Below the pieces are notes generated by a model, which made no database searches, was not told where the DNA came from, and worked only from the letters and a program-made list of their open reading frames with translations. A DNA stretch of 64,000 nucleotides from Blastobasis lacticolella (lineage: Eukaryota; Arthropoda; Insecta; Lepidoptera; Blastobasidae), in the NCBI GenBank assembly GCA_905147135.1, contig LR990053.1, forward strand, positions 756,501-820,500, written 5' to 3'. How positions within the stretch are numbered: the first letter of the stretch is position 1; every line of letters begins with the position of its first letter. Below are positions 36,906 to 48,944 of the stretch, one piece after another. Made by a program: the position numbers and the translations under genes.

Positions 36906-39900
36906 CATAATCTTGGCGTTTTGTCCCGGTTACATCACGCTAACATGTTTATAGCTAACTAAAGGACACAGCAGCGAAAATACAGCATTCCTTTTCTCCA
37001 CATATACTATTCTAAGACAGTCCCATTCCCGACCTCGCATCGCCGAGTTAACAACAGCACATTATCCCGCCCTCCCTTGGGATTAAGTTAATATTTATTA
37101 TCAGCATCCTACCTCTTACACACCTTACGTCCCGGACGTTGATAAATGGAATCCCAAAAGATGTCCCTAATGAGACGGCGGCAGCGTTTTATCATGGCGG
37201 GACACCGGGACAGGTTGTTGGCGGGACAATTTCACAAATTGGGCCCTCCCGCGGGACAGTGAGGCTGTTCCTCACGCAATTTGGCAAGATAGCGGGACAT
37301 GAGACGTGAACTATGTTATGGAGCAAGCGGGATCGTAGACAGGATCTTGTTCGTGGGTTTGTGCTAGCTCGTTTTGAATCTATGAGGGGTCTTATTGAGA
37401 TGTTCGTTGTAATCGGTGAAACTTAGGTTATAGTATTAAAAAGGGAGTTAATTTTAAGTAGTGTGAATTTATTCGTAACCAATTATATTCTCTCTTGTCA
37501 AATTTGTGTGGGCTTATCACAACTTGCACGTGTGCGGGAAAAAGGCTCGCGATACCCGTACGTTAGTTGGATGCCAGCCATCTAGACGGTGGTGCGGTGG
37601 CGGAAAAGAGACGATGCTAAATTATCTACCGGTATACCGATTTCATATGCGCCTCTATTACTAGGAATCCATTGATAGGATTGGCAGGAGATGGCGCAGG
37701 ATAGGGAGAGGTGGCGATCTCTGGTGTCGGAGGCCAAGATCCACTTTGGGTCGCTGAGCTAGCGCAGTAAGTAAGTATGCTGCGTCTCTTTTCTCGTGTG
37801 TCAACATTTTAAGTGTATCAACCATAATTAGCGCAATTTTTGCGTCACTTAGAAATATTAACAACTTTTTACGGACCTGTTCCCGCTGGAACCACAATGA
37901 ATTTAGAGATAAATTATAGCCTACCAGCTATTTTGGGCTATAAGCTACATTACTGCAAAATTTCATAATCATCTCGATCAGTAGTTTTTGCAGCAGTTTA
38001 CCCAGAAGTAAGAAACCCGGAGAACAATTTTAAAAAGTTTCCACAGCATTCAATAACACGCGTCTACGAACGAAATTGTCGGTTATGCTTTATATTGTCC
38101 TGTTTATGGAGGTTTAACGGGTTCCCAGCACCCCCACATAGGTTGTACCCGCCATTGTTCTAGCCACGATAACAGGTGATGGCTAGTTGTAACATTTTAT
38201 TGTGCACAACTATACAAGATTATCGAGTTGGTATTGTGTGTCTTTATGACGTGCGTCTCTTTGAGAACTGAGTTATTGGGTCGGGGCGAAAATTATGGTG
38301 ATTGTAATTTCAATAACAACGGTATTGTAATACTCTCACAACTCCTTAAATTTATACTAACAAAAAAGAAAACCCTTAAAACTAACATACAGATAAATAA
38401 GTTGACACAGCTTCCATGAAAGTGAGTTTGGGATTTGAACAGTGCTGGGGCCAAGAAAATGGATTAGAAAGATCTGACATTGACATTTTTCGTGAATTGT
38501 GTCCACCACTCCAAGCATATCCGATACCCGGTGACCTTCATGTTTTATGGTATCATCATCATCATCATTGGGTACGCCCTTATCCCATTCATTAGGGGTC
38601 GGCACAGTATATTTGTAAGTATGTAGGTACCTATTCCTTTAAAATAAACGTGCTTGCAGAACTCAAAAACTATTCCGTCCATCAACCACAAATTTCATTA
38701 TTATTTAGAGTAAGTAACGATTACTATCCCTATCAAGCAAGCCCATTTTCCCGATACAAAACGCTCGTCGAGCAGAAACCCATAAAGTCAAGCAACTATT
38801 CAAAAGCGCCCCGAAAGCGATAAATAACGACCGTTTCTCGACTATAAATTAAATACAACACAAACTAAACTGGTATACATAGGTATCACTTACAACTCCA
38901 TTCAACGGAGGATCGCTAAGCAAAACAAACATTACTCACAAAGAATCCCCTCACCACAACACCGACATTACATTCTGCGATATCGCGTGCGACATCTCCA
39001 TTACTGGCTGTGTTGGTACCCACCGAGTTGCGTTTCTCTGTGGCACCGCAACGGGTGACGTAGGAACTAATAATTTATATACGCAGCAAAGACAAGTATT
39101 AATGAGGTACCTCATTAAAGGGGTGTGGGCTAAGTTCGCGAGTTCGCTTCGAGTTTAAGCCGATAAGCAGCCTTTGGAATAGTTGCCTGCTTACATAATC
39201 CGGTTGTGTTAGGCAGAGCCGGGTTCGGGGCATATACGTTGTTTACTTCATTAAGCGAGTGTTGACGCCCTTTCCCGGATTCTAGTCGCTAGTCTAGTCG
39301 GTATTCTAGGCGCTAGTCTAGTCGCCTTTTGTCTGTGCTCAAGGTTGTAAAAATGAGAAATATTGAAAAAGAAGCGAGCAAATACCTATTCAAATACATT
39401 TTGTGCCACGCGCATCGAATTTCGTTTATAAAAAATCACATTATTTAAGAAAATACGATGAAGGCAAATGCTATTAGGGGGAAAGGTATGGGAGCGAAAC
39501 ATTCTTTGCCAGCCTTATGACAAATCCGTGGGCGAGTGGATATTGTTTGTACATGCAATCCGAACAAAACAAGTTGTTTAAAGTGTGGTGAAATTATGAA
39601 CGAAACTCTATACTTCTTAAGGAGGCACCATTGTTCAACTTCTATGGCGCTGACAGGCCATTAGCAATCCGATTCGCCATGTTATGTACATGAACGATGA
39701 TGCTGAAGAATTTCAGTTTTTTTACTAGTTTTTTTTTGGGCATTTTATGTATCTATATGTATATTTGTGTGCATATTATAATAATGTATTAAAAGGTATA
39801 CACGAATCACACGCACTATTTGACAATATGCTCTGTCCTCTTAAAAGGAGCTTTTTCGTCATTGTTTAATACATAACCTGACAAAAACGAAAATGTCGAA

Positions 39901-39967
39901 GAAATCCCACCAAGTTTACATATAATATACGAACATTTTCTAAACTATTAAACCGATTTTTTTAAAC
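36906..39967. other. Long stretch without a recognised gene
   Basis: Holds five CGGGACA motifs at 37198-37298, the LINE end at 37679, and a short tandem of ATTCTAG(T/G)CGCTAGTCTAGTCG at 39280-39325. 38550-38605 has a (CATCAT)n run next to GGGTACGCCCTTATCCCATTCATTAGG, probably an inverted LINE tail. Confidence 0.45.
37679..37785 (+). pseudogene. 3' end of a LINE with (AAGT)n tail
   Basis: 28 codons read DWQEMAQDRERWRSLVSEAK and so on to TAG at 37760-37762, then GCGCAGTAAGTAAGTATG. It corresponds to the end of the LINE at 25046-25220 and fills the part deleted there. Confidence 0.65.
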
Positions 39968-40390
39968 AACCGAGTCGTGAATGCCTGGAATAAGTTGCCT
40001 GAATCCGTGGTGACGGCGGAAAATACTAACCAATTCAAAAACAGACTAGATAAATTTGTAAATACAGCTTGAAAATTAGTAGAGAAGAGCTAGATACAGG
40101 CATCTATCAGTTGTTTGACAACTGCTTGCCTAATATAATAATAATGACATCATTTACTTAATTTTAATTTCTTGACATTACCTGTAGATATTCTGTGAAA
40201 TTAGTTATATTTTGAGTTTATTGATACTTTTATTAAGCATAGTTGACGAGAAATTTTATTGTTTTTTTTTTTAGAATAATCTCGCTTTTTCATTTTGTAC
40301 GCCGAAAGGCAGGTCGCAGCGGAACCTTTATATTGTATTGTACTCCAACAATTTTTACCTGTGTACCACAAATAAATACATTCATTTATT
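39968..40390 (+). pseudogene. 3' end of a Jockey/CR1-like LINE with 3' UTR
   Basis: 35 codons (39968-40072) read NRVVNAWNKLPESVVTAENT and so on, a typical extreme C-terminus of non-LTR reverse transcriptases of insects. The rest to about 40390 (GCCGAAAGGCAGGTCGCAGCGGAACC, then AATAAATACATTCATTT) is the likely 3' UTR, ending in a simple A/T tail. Confidence 0.7.
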
Positions 40391-40699
40391 CAATGATTTT
40401 AATGAAACAAAGCTAAGAAAAATCGAGATGGGATTAAACTGCCTGTCAGACAAAGAAAAACCGCATCGAAATCGGTCTATCCGTTTAGGAACTACGATGT
40501 CACAAATTAGCATACACCGCCACATATACACGTATACACAGAACCACAGATAAATACGTCAATCTTATAACACCCTTCCTTTTTTATCGGGGGTAAAAAC
40601 AATCAGGCTCGATAACGATATAATAGGAACCGTTCCCCTTCGCTCGGTCTTCAACATCTTTGGTGGTGTTAGCACTCATGTTAAGTAATCTGACCACCA

Positions 40700-40865
40700 C
40701 CTAACCACGATACAATCAGATCAGGTTCCCCCGTGAAAAAGGTCACGGAGGTCATAAGGCAGTCGTTCCACTGTAATTACCTGATCTGCCAAATCCTGGA
40801 TTGAGGTCAAGGCGGACCCCGGGCCCTCGCACGCGAATGCACAACCGGGATATTGACACTAAAAT
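40700..40865 (+). mobile_element. tRNA-Thr SINE 3' part
   Basis: AACCACGATACAATCAGATC...AATCCTGGATTGAGG...CCGGGATATTGACACTAAAATG. The tail abuts a tRNA-Gly SINE in opposite orientation. Confidence 0.8.
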
Positions 40866-40869
40866 GATT

Positions 40870-41137
40870 ATTATTATTAAATAAATAAATAAATAAATAA
40901 TTACGGACTAATTCACACAGCGTCATCTAGCCCCAAACTAAGCAAAGCTGGTACTATGGGTGCTAGATAACTGATATACTACTTATATACTTTTTTTTAA
41001 ATACTTCATATACGTGGAACACCCAGACCCGTAACAGAAATTAAAATCCATCATTTCAATGCCCAGCCGGGAATCGAACCCGGGACCTCTTGCGAGGCAG
41101 ACCGGCATGTTGACCACTGAACCACTCAGGTCGTCAA
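40870..41137 (-). mobile_element. tRNA-Gly-headed SINE, full length
   Basis: An inverted copy with (TAAA)n tail at 40880-40902 and head ending at 41136. It abuts the tail of a plus-strand Thr-type SINE and lies 171 bases from the long-TIR transposon. Confidence 0.9.
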
Positions 41138-41307
41138 ATTATTTATTTCTGTTAGCACGTACGTCATACTTAATGTCAAGCCATGGCTTCTAGGGCCGGC
41201 CTCTCCTTCCCGTGCCTGGCGGGTGTGGCATGGCCAGATTTTTGTTTTCTACGTAATGTGCCGGTCTACGCAAAACGTGGCCATATATACTATCGAAGAC
41301 GGTACCT

Positions 41308-41974
41308 GTAGCCGTATTCACAATGATTCGAAACCGTTTCCGAACGATTCGACACGAAATTCGTGAGCCAGGAATCCGTGTCGATCGATTTGAAAGCTGT
41401 TATTCAAAACCCCAATAGATTCCACGGAAACTCTACTCTCTATAACATATGAAAATTTTATCCAAATTAACTGAAGGGACATTTCACGTGAAGCGGACAG
41501 GGAAAAAAAAGTGAGGTTCTGAAAATCGACCACATTCGGCCCATTTGTACTTCTAGTAGGTATGAATGTGTACGCAAAATATTTTTTTGTATAGTGTATA
41601 TTTACCAAGTTATGGGTTTCAAAAGAATTGTCGTTGATTGGTACTACAATTTTTCGAAAGTAATTTTTCGAATATAATGAATCTACTTTAAAATATTTTA
41701 CATAGCGATACATATTAAAAATATACTGTTCTTTTTGACAGTAAAAAAAAATTAAAAAATTAAAAAAAAATTAATGGCCAAAACCGGAAGTAAACTTTTC
41801 AAACCAGAATTACAGTCACTTCGACCAATTTTTTTTTATTTTTTTTTCTTTCAAAATATAGCTTAAATTATAATGAAAGTACACTAGAAAATTTAAAATG
41901 GGATCTCTATTAGTTTAGGAGATACGTTGAATAATATACACCCGCGTCGCAAGGGGCGTCATATGTAGCACTTG
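41308..41974 (+). repeat. Left terminal inverted repeat
   Basis: The inner 500 bases match the right arm with few differences. The outer segment 41327-41474 is longer than in the right arm (44620-44678) and only partly alignable. The open 131-codon minus-strand frame here is the inverted-repeat sequence itself, and the right arm does not preserve it, so I do not call it a gene. Confidence 0.85.
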
Positions 41975-42132
41975 CTTAGATCGGTTGGTGTGCGTCAAAT
42001 AAAATGGCTTGTATAAATTACTGTGATAAAATAGTTCAAACATAATAAAACAACATTGGTACAACACAAGAACTGTTTATTTTGTAATTTTAACAATTTT
42101 ACAATGGGAATCTATGGCAGAACTGGTCCTCT

Positions 42133-43734
42133 TTACAAGAAGGCCTGTGGTTGTTGGAATGAAGCTGCATTAAAATCTTCTTTGTAATAAAACAGATTCA
42201 CAAAGTTAAATCTATTTTTAAAATGTTGGGAAGCCCCGTCAGTTATGTATATAATTTTTGATCCAACTATCGATTTTTCTAAAAGATGCTTGTGTAGTAG
42301 CTTTTGGAAAGCATAAAAGGTGGCTGTGTCATGCTTCAGGTCGTCAGAAATCATAACAATGCTTCCGTGTTTTACTTCATTACCGTCTCTGTAGTAAAAA
42401 ACTGACGTTAGAAGCGTTGCCTGTGCATTATTCCAATGAAAGGATTGAGCAGCATCTTGGACAATAAAACTATAGTTTTCTGCAAAATCACATTGTACGA
42501 GAATTTGACCTTCATCGATAGTCTCCTTAAGAGTTTTAAAATAAACCGCCTGTTGCTCTGCAATGTAAGCATGAGGTTTCAAAAGGTCCAAAGCGTCACA
42601 TAACTCACCTACAAAACTATCGGAAGATAAAAGTCGAGTAGATATCGTGTAGCGGTCTGTGCCATCCCATTTTTCAAACTGCACTTCTGTGACTTGATTG
42701 TTATCAAATTGTATTTTTAAATGCTCTCGAATTGCACTTAAGCCTGGACAAGAATTACAGCGTTCATTTGGCGGTGTCTTAGTAGTCATTAAATGACACG
42801 TCAGTGTTGGATTGGGACACATCATCTGGCGAAGGCAATCCTTATAAGATGAAAGTTGCATAGCAGACCCAGCTGTAAGATTAGCAATGTCTCCTCCATT
42901 CAACATCAATTTTACGTTTTGATGGTAAGTACAAACACATACCATATGTGTTCCGGAGTCGCCTGCGAGGATACATTGTTTGGGTCTTAGTGTAAAAAAC
43001 TTTGTTAAGCCTACCTTGATGTTAGGGTATTCATCTTTAAACCTCTGATAAAGTTCGTCAATGTTACAGAGAAGGAGCTGTTTCTGTATGTGCGTTCTTT
43101 TTCCATCGTCTAATTTAACAGATATAAAATCTTTTTTACCAGGCATTATGCGGCTAATGTCTTCTCGTAGATAAAAATCTTTAACCAAGTTCTCCGTCTC
43201 GGCTGGTAGTTTACGACCACCGCGTGGGTTCGGAGAGGATAAGATACCGAACTGATTGACAAGTTGTTTTGCTTTTCTTGCTTGTCGCCTGGACGTTCCA
43301 AATTCTTCTGCAAGTTTATTTTCACTCCATGACGTGGGTGCTATTGTTAATATCATAGTCTTCATAGAAGTAGAAGTAGAAGGATGATTGAATTTCTCTT
43401 TTAGCTGCTTTAAAATTTCTTCGTTTTCTATGGATGTGTCGGTTTGGGTGGAAATATGTTTAAACTTATCTTCGGGAATAAACGGTTCATCTTCAATGTT
43501 TTGCGAAGGTTCACTAGATGTTTGACTGCATTGCACAATGTCTTCATTAGCTACTGGAGGAGATTCAGTCAAAAGTCGTTTCCTGCAGGAGGCACATACG
43601 TAAAGATCTTGTGAAAAACTCCACTTTTGAGCTAAACATTTAGATATTTTTCTCAAATTTTTAAATTTTCGATGAAGTACCAAGTGAAATGGGTTAAAAC
43701 ATCGATCACCGTACGGCGCCATTAATAATAACAA
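42133..43734 (-). CDS. Putative DDE-type transposase, C-terminally truncated
   Basis: A single 533-codon frame sits between the long inverted repeats. The more likely start is Met6 (43719), since the segment after it (Asp10, Arg11, Cys12, then FNPF) resembles the N-termini of a family of uncharacterised insect and cnidarian proteins I have seen but cannot name. Features are an N-terminal Cys cluster (Cys12, Cys33, Cys47, Cys50), an acidic Ser/Thr linker (about 60-125), a helix-turn-helix-like stretch (137-165), a Cys/His-rich middle (Cys254-His271, Cys306-Cys329) and a C-terminal RNase H-like region. That region has Asp416 (QCDFAEN), Asp464/465 and Asp499 (ITDGASQHFKN) as catalytic candidates. 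The frame stops 34 residues after Asp499 without a clear final Glu, so this copy is probably truncated or frame-shifted and inactive. The transposase assignment is inferred from context and acidic motifs. Confidence 0.7.
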   Translation of the reverse strand: MLLLMAPYGDRCFNPFHLVLHRKFKNLRKISKCLAQKWSFSQDLYVCASCRKRLLTESPPVANEDIVQCSQTSSEPSQNIEDEPFIPEDKFKHISTQTDTSIENEEILKQLKEKFNHPSTSTSMKTMILTIAPTSWSENKLAEEFGTSRRQARKAKQLVNQFGILSSPNPRGGRKLPAETENLVKDFYLREDISRIMPGKKDFISVKLDDGKRTHIQKQLLLCNIDELYQRFKDEYPNIKVGLTKFFTLRPKQCILAGDSGTHMVCVCTYHQNVKLMLNGGDIANLTAGSAMQLSSYKDCLRQMMCPNPTLTCHLMTTKTPPNERCNSCPGLSAIREHLKIQFDNNQVTEVQFEKWDGTDRYTISTRLLSSDSFVGELCDALDLLKPHAYIAEQQAVYFKTLKETIDEGQILVQCDFAENYSFIVQDAAQSFHWNNAQATLLTSVFYYRDGNEVKHGSIVMISDDLKHDTATFYAFQKLLHKHLLEKSIVGSKIIYITDGASQHFKNRFNFVNLFYYKEDFNAASFQQPQAFL

Positions 43735-44117
43735 CTGTCACAGATTAAAACGTGCACAAGTCGCTGAGCGGTTAAAGCAACACTAAAGTTTAAGTTACGA
43801 AACCGCTAGGCGTCATATTTCTATCTCTTTCTTGTAGATAGGTTTGACCGTTTGACTCTATCTGAGACAAAAAAGTACTACACGTTACTAACAGATGGCG
43901 CTATTAGTCACGTTTTGCAAATAATAAAACTTTTCTACTGCTCCAAAAACGTTTTTTCTTTATAATATATTATTAACTTATATTTGTATTATGTAGTTAT
44001 ATTTATATTATAGTATATTAATAAAACTTATTTCATATAATTAAATGAGGTTACATATACGCTAAAACGATATAAAATATTAATAAAGTTGCAATATCGC
44101 GCAAACTGCTCAACCTT

Positions 44118-44696
44118 GCAAGCGCTATATATGACGCCCCTTGCGACGCGGGTGTATATTATTCAACGTATCTCCTAAACTAATAGAGATCCCATTTTAA
44201 ATTTTCTAGTGTACTTTCATTATCATTTAAGCCATATTTTGAAAGAAAAAAAAATAAAAAAAAATTGGTCGAAGTGACTGTAATTCTGGTTTGAAAAGTT
44301 TACTTCCGGTTTTGGCCATTAATTTTTTTTTAATTTTTTAATTTTTTTATACTGTCAAAAAGAACAGTATATTTTTAATATGTATCGCTATGTAAAATAT
44401 TTTATAGTAGATTTGTTATATTCGAAAAATTACTTTCGAAAAATTGTAGTACCAATCAACGACAATTCTTTTGAAACCTATAACTTGGTAAATATACACT
44501 ATACAAAAAAAATATTTTGCGTACACATTCATACCTACTAGAAGTACAAATGGGCCGAATGTGGTCGATTTTCAGAACCTCACTTTTTTTTCCCTGTCCG
44601 CTTCACGTGAAATGTCCCTGAAACCACATTTTCCTAAGAACTTTTGCGGGGTTCCGTTTCCGAATCAGATTTCCGAGCCATTGTGAATACGGCTAC
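44118..44696 (-). repeat. Right terminal inverted repeat
   Basis: Inverted copy of 41308-41974. The GACGCCCCTTGCGACGCGGG block at its inner edge has its mirror at about 41943-41962. Confidence 0.85.
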
Positions 44697-44799
44697 TGTT
44701 GCAGCTTATCTCCTATGTTTAGACCGAATTTATAATTTAATCAACGCCCGCATCGTCACTTACCACAAGGTGAGGTGGCGGTCAAATGCCTGGCTAGTC

Positions 44800-45489
44800 C
44801 AATTATAAAAAAAAAAGAATTTAATCGACAAGGCAATTTAATTAGCTCCAATAATCCACAAAGACATGCCTTGAACAAATTCATCTCAATTTGTGACGAT
44901 AAAGAATAATTTTTCAACATAATAATTAATTATAATAATGTTTCACGCTCAAAGTATCTTGTTTCACTTGTGTCTTACCGTAGCAGGGGATTATTAATTT
45001 CAAAGAGATGATATTAATTACGTAATGAAGTACTAATTAAACTATTTTTATGAATAGAATTTTCAGTCGACTCTTTTCATGTAGTCTTTAAACAGTGTAG
45101 TTTTCGATTGAAATAAAGCCTGTCTAAACGAACTAAATACGTATTCAAATAAACGTTCGTCCTAACGAACTTTTGCATGATTAATGTTATTAGGCTAGAC
45201 TAGCAGGTTCAGTACGATGAGGAAAAAGTTGAAGAGCTTATTACGAAACATTTTAATATACTTTTTTAATTTTTTAATATTTATTTAATTTAAATTTGCT
45301 TCTGGTTCTAATTTAGTATAGGTATATAGTAATTTTAATAATTTAATTTAACTACCTATGGAATGTTTTTTTGAAATATATATTTTTTATTTATTTATTT
45401 TTATTTTATTTATTTATTTGCCAACAGATTTACACTTTTTGGTACATTTATTATTATCATAAATCGTCGATATCGTTTCTTAAGTAATA
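44800..45489. other. AT-rich stretch, nothing recognised
   Basis: Very AT-rich, with TTTATTTA runs at 45380-45420. Confidence 0.5.
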
Positions 45490-45745
45490 TCCTCATCTTG
45501 GCCTATCACGGGGGCCTGGGCCTGCCTTGACCATGTTCCAGGATTTGGTAGAGCGACTGCCATCTGATCTCTAGGGGCCTGGCTTCATGCCGATAATCAA
45601 GATTGAAAACCGTTCGAATGAAATAGAGCCCCAGGACTCTATTAACAGAGGAACCTGACCAGATTAACTTATCGTTACACATTCAGTCGCCTCAATGTGC
45701 AGGTTTTATCATGATATTTTCACTCACCGTAGGAACTAAAGTCAA
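45490..45745 (-). mobile_element. tRNA-Thr SINE 3' part, rearranged
   Basis: The minus-strand family 3' part is interrupted near 45580-45640 by unrelated sequence. The right edge keeps TTATCGTTACACATTCAGTCGCC. Confidence 0.7.
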
Positions 45746-48429
45746 CGAGTCCAGTACAGTACAGTCGTAGTCAAACATCTACATAGCAACAATTACTGTA
45801 GCTTCCCCCTCTTTCCAGCTTTAAGTAAATGCTATGTCACTTTTTAACAAGATTAAAAAGCACCGAAAGGATTGACTAAAAAGCTTGATATCTAGAACAT
45901 TACTTCCTCTTTGTATATTCCATTCTCTATCTTATCAAGCTGCGGAGCGCACGAGGGAACGCCGGGGACACGCCAAACGATGTTTTAATGGTGACTGATG
46001 TCTTTTTTGTTGTGTCAACCGGATTACGCCCCTGCAAACTGGTTTCAACCGGCTTTTTTTCAATTTTCCAACGGTTATGTCTCATTTTCTGCTTCTACGC
46101 CGGGAAAAAGTGAATTAACGTGTCGCCGAGGAGTGAGCGAAGACTAATTGCGTTCTATTGGATCGTCTAGAATTGTTTTAGACATACTATTTTTGTATAT
46201 TGGCGTCTGGTAAAGTAGAATATGCCACTGATACTTTCCAACACTGGTGTCGTATAGGACGACTAGACCCATATTTTTATTATTGTACGCAGTGACAAAC
46301 AAACGAGCAGACGGAATACCTAATGGTAAGCAGTAACTATCGCCTACAAGCTCATAACATATACGATTCATGCATTAAGTTACATGGGCGCTGCTTCTGT
46401 TAGACATGACCAAAGAGCCCAAACACCATAGGATTATCTTGTTGCATTCAGTAGTTCCTATTAGCAACTTCAGACTCCATCACCAGACCGGCGCCATGGT
46501 CTCATATTAATGCAGTGTCATCCAAATTAACAAAGGTATACCAAATTTCAGGTCAATTGAATGCCGGGAAGTGAGTCAAATGAGGCTTGCAATTTTTGAC
46601 CCGATCATACAAAGAATGCAAGTTAAACAAAAGCTTAACCTTCTGTTTTAAACTATCGCGGTCATTGTCACATACTTTTAAAGTATATTCCAAGTATCCT
46701 ACCACCTACTTGTGACCATGATGCATGCAACTGCGTCGAAATATCGGGCTGCTCGTAAACAAAGTTGCGCGGTAGTAAACCTGAAACAAACTTTTAAAAT
46801 AAATTTAAAATGAAAGCTTGTAATCCACACGCTATAAGACACTTGGTTACTTATAACAAGAGTATCGTTTGAAACAAGCAACATAGTATCTAAAAGGTCA
46901 ATCAGCGGCCTACATAATCCTAAACTGGGTCAAAATTATGTCAATGACGTCTATTTTAAACAAACTCAGTATAGCACATCCGGCCCTTTTCTAATGTATT
47001 ACAAGAAATGTGTAGCTGCTATCTTAACGCCAACGCGGTGTAATAATTACATTGAGTCAATGATCATTCATTTACATTTAATCAATGAAGGTAAGCGCCG
47101 AAATGAAAATAAATTGCATGATTGATTGGATTTTTATTAGTCACGCATAAACCGCTGAACAGATATTGGTGTTCCAGTTTAGTAGTTTACTCAACACTAA
47201 TAATAGGTATTCTAAAATTTAAGTAACATTTAAGCTTATATAAAACAGTTATAGTAATAGAAGCTCCTTCCTAAAGTCTTTCCATTGCACTATAACATCG
47301 GGTGCTTGAAAAGGCATGTTTACAGGTTCCTCAAAGGCTGGCACCGCATCCTCTTCCCTAAGACTGCAAATGTCCTTTACGACAGTGACCACTTTCCATC
47401 AGGTGGACCGACCGACCGTGACCCTAGGCAATAAATAAAAAAATTATATAAGTTTTCTCATAGTTTTATACTTAGTCTTTGTAAGCTGACCTAACAGGGA
47501 TACCTTACTAGGACTAAGGAAATAACCACGTATTTCAATGAAATCTACACAAGTTTTTCTTCTTTCACCTTTTATTCTAAAACGTTACTATGAGGCTTCT
47601 CAGTGCAGGAACACGCAGGATTCCATCAGGCAATGAGTTGCCGCCACACAAACTTGAGTGGCGATCAGCACTATGCACCATACTTAGAGCAGTACTGAAC
47701 GTAGTGCGTCCACTAAGCAGTGGTCTAAAAAGGCCACATTAGCAAATCATAAATGATTCATATTAATTTGACACAAACTTATCTGGAGCGTCGCTGTTAA
47801 CGTTGAGATAACGTTTCAAAATGGCGTCACTCAGTTCCAGTATTGACCACCACTTCAGATAAGTTCGTGGCACTATAATATGAAACATAATATTAACTTT
47901 TTAGACCCCCAGTACCTGTGAAAACGCACAGTCCAACTACACAAGACAAGTATAGTTTCTGTTAGGGTATTTTTTTCGTCTCAACGCTCGGGTCAACTAC
48001 ATTAATTCGGGTGCGACTGGAAGACTGTTGTTCTAAGGCACCGCTATGGCTGATTTACCGCTCCATGTAATATTCATTGGACACTGGAAGCCTGAATGAA
48101 TATTCACCCGAGGGGGGATGACGTCAGCAGGGGGAGGCGTACTTACACCCCGTACATAGTTCCCGGAGATAATTTATTTAATGGAGCACCGATTGGGAAG
48201 AAATTAATGCCTCTCAAGCGAGCTCGTGTTATAGCCGACTATCATTTTCGCTATCTTAAGGAGGTTTGTTTCCATTAAGATGGATAATGTGTAATCAATA
48301 ACATTGTATGTCAAAATCATTATCTTGTACAAATGCTTATTCTTACGTTCTCGTTTTCTGTGCTTGTTGTAATGGTGTTAACTTGCAATGTTTATAGATT
48401 AATAGTATAAAATAAACTATCGAGCTTGT
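45746..48429. other. Stretch without a recognised gene
   Basis: Repeat pieces are at 46200-46275 (related to the GGGCTGTGATGATGA family), 46640-46765, 47325-47425 and 47973-48035. A TGACGTCA octamer at 48119-48126 lies in a short GC-rich segment whose 60-codon frame (48096) has no domain. Confidence 0.45.
46640..46765 (-). repeat. Unclassified repeat with CCCGATATTTCGACGCAGT
   Basis: Related pieces are at 14105-14275, 30380-30500, 62750-62840 and 63085-63200 in both orientations. All contain the ATTTCGACGCAGTTGCATG-type core. Confidence 0.55.
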
Positions 48430-48617
48430 ATTAATGGTTACACATTCAGTTGGCTGGATGTGCAGGTTTCATCACGTTTTCCATTACCGTAAGAGCATCG
48501 ACTAGCATCCAACTAATGTACATTACTCAGAAGGTTCATTGGTACATGGCCGCAGCGGATTTCGAACCCGGTCTCGCTTACGAGTCGATCCACCTTAACC
48601 ACTGGGCCACCGACGCT
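48430..48617 (-). mobile_element. tRNA-Thr SINE 5' half
   Basis: The minus-strand head from about 48617 (AGCGTCGGTGGCCC, CTCGTAAGC, GGTTCGAAAT) runs through the linker to the TCAGTTGGCTGGATGTG segment. The 3' region is missing. Confidence 0.8.
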
Positions 48618-48944
48618 CCAACAATAACGTCGTAACCTAACAATATTAAGCGTAGAACCTCCAGAATCTCTACAGGAGTTCTAACTAAGACGTAACATAA
48701 CACCGTCTGCGCTCTCAAGCTGTGTGCGTGCTAAGGGATTATAATATTTCGGGGCTACCAACCTAACGTGCTCGCGTGTACTGGGGTACTATACTTGTGT
48801 TGTTTGCTGTATACTTGGTTAGGTGTAGCTGTTTAGGTGTGTAAGCGTACGGGATTTGCTGTGTAACTTGCTGAATTTGTTGTAGAAGGGGAATATTTGT
48901 TTCAAACTAAACTCGCGTTCTTTACACATATTATTATATCCATC

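Larger units (their letters stand above)
41308..44696. mobile_element. DNA transposon with long (~0.6 kb) terminal inverted repeats, superfamily not recognised
   Basis: The outer 18 bases, GTAGCCGTATTCACAATG, occur at 41308 and inverted at 44696. After a short outer stretch that differs between the arms, 41475-41974 and 44118-44620 are almost perfect inverted copies, with scattered substitutions and homopolymer length changes. Between the arms lies one 533-codon frame on the minus strand. If the termini are trimmed by two bases, both flanks show TA, a possible but palindromic target duplication. High arm identity suggests recent activity or arm homogenisation. Confidence 0.85.

Noticed and set aside
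41318..41713. 131-codon minus-strand frame in the left arm of the long-TIR transposon
   Set aside because: It lies in the inverted repeat. The other arm breaks the frame with homopolymer changes, and no domain is visible.
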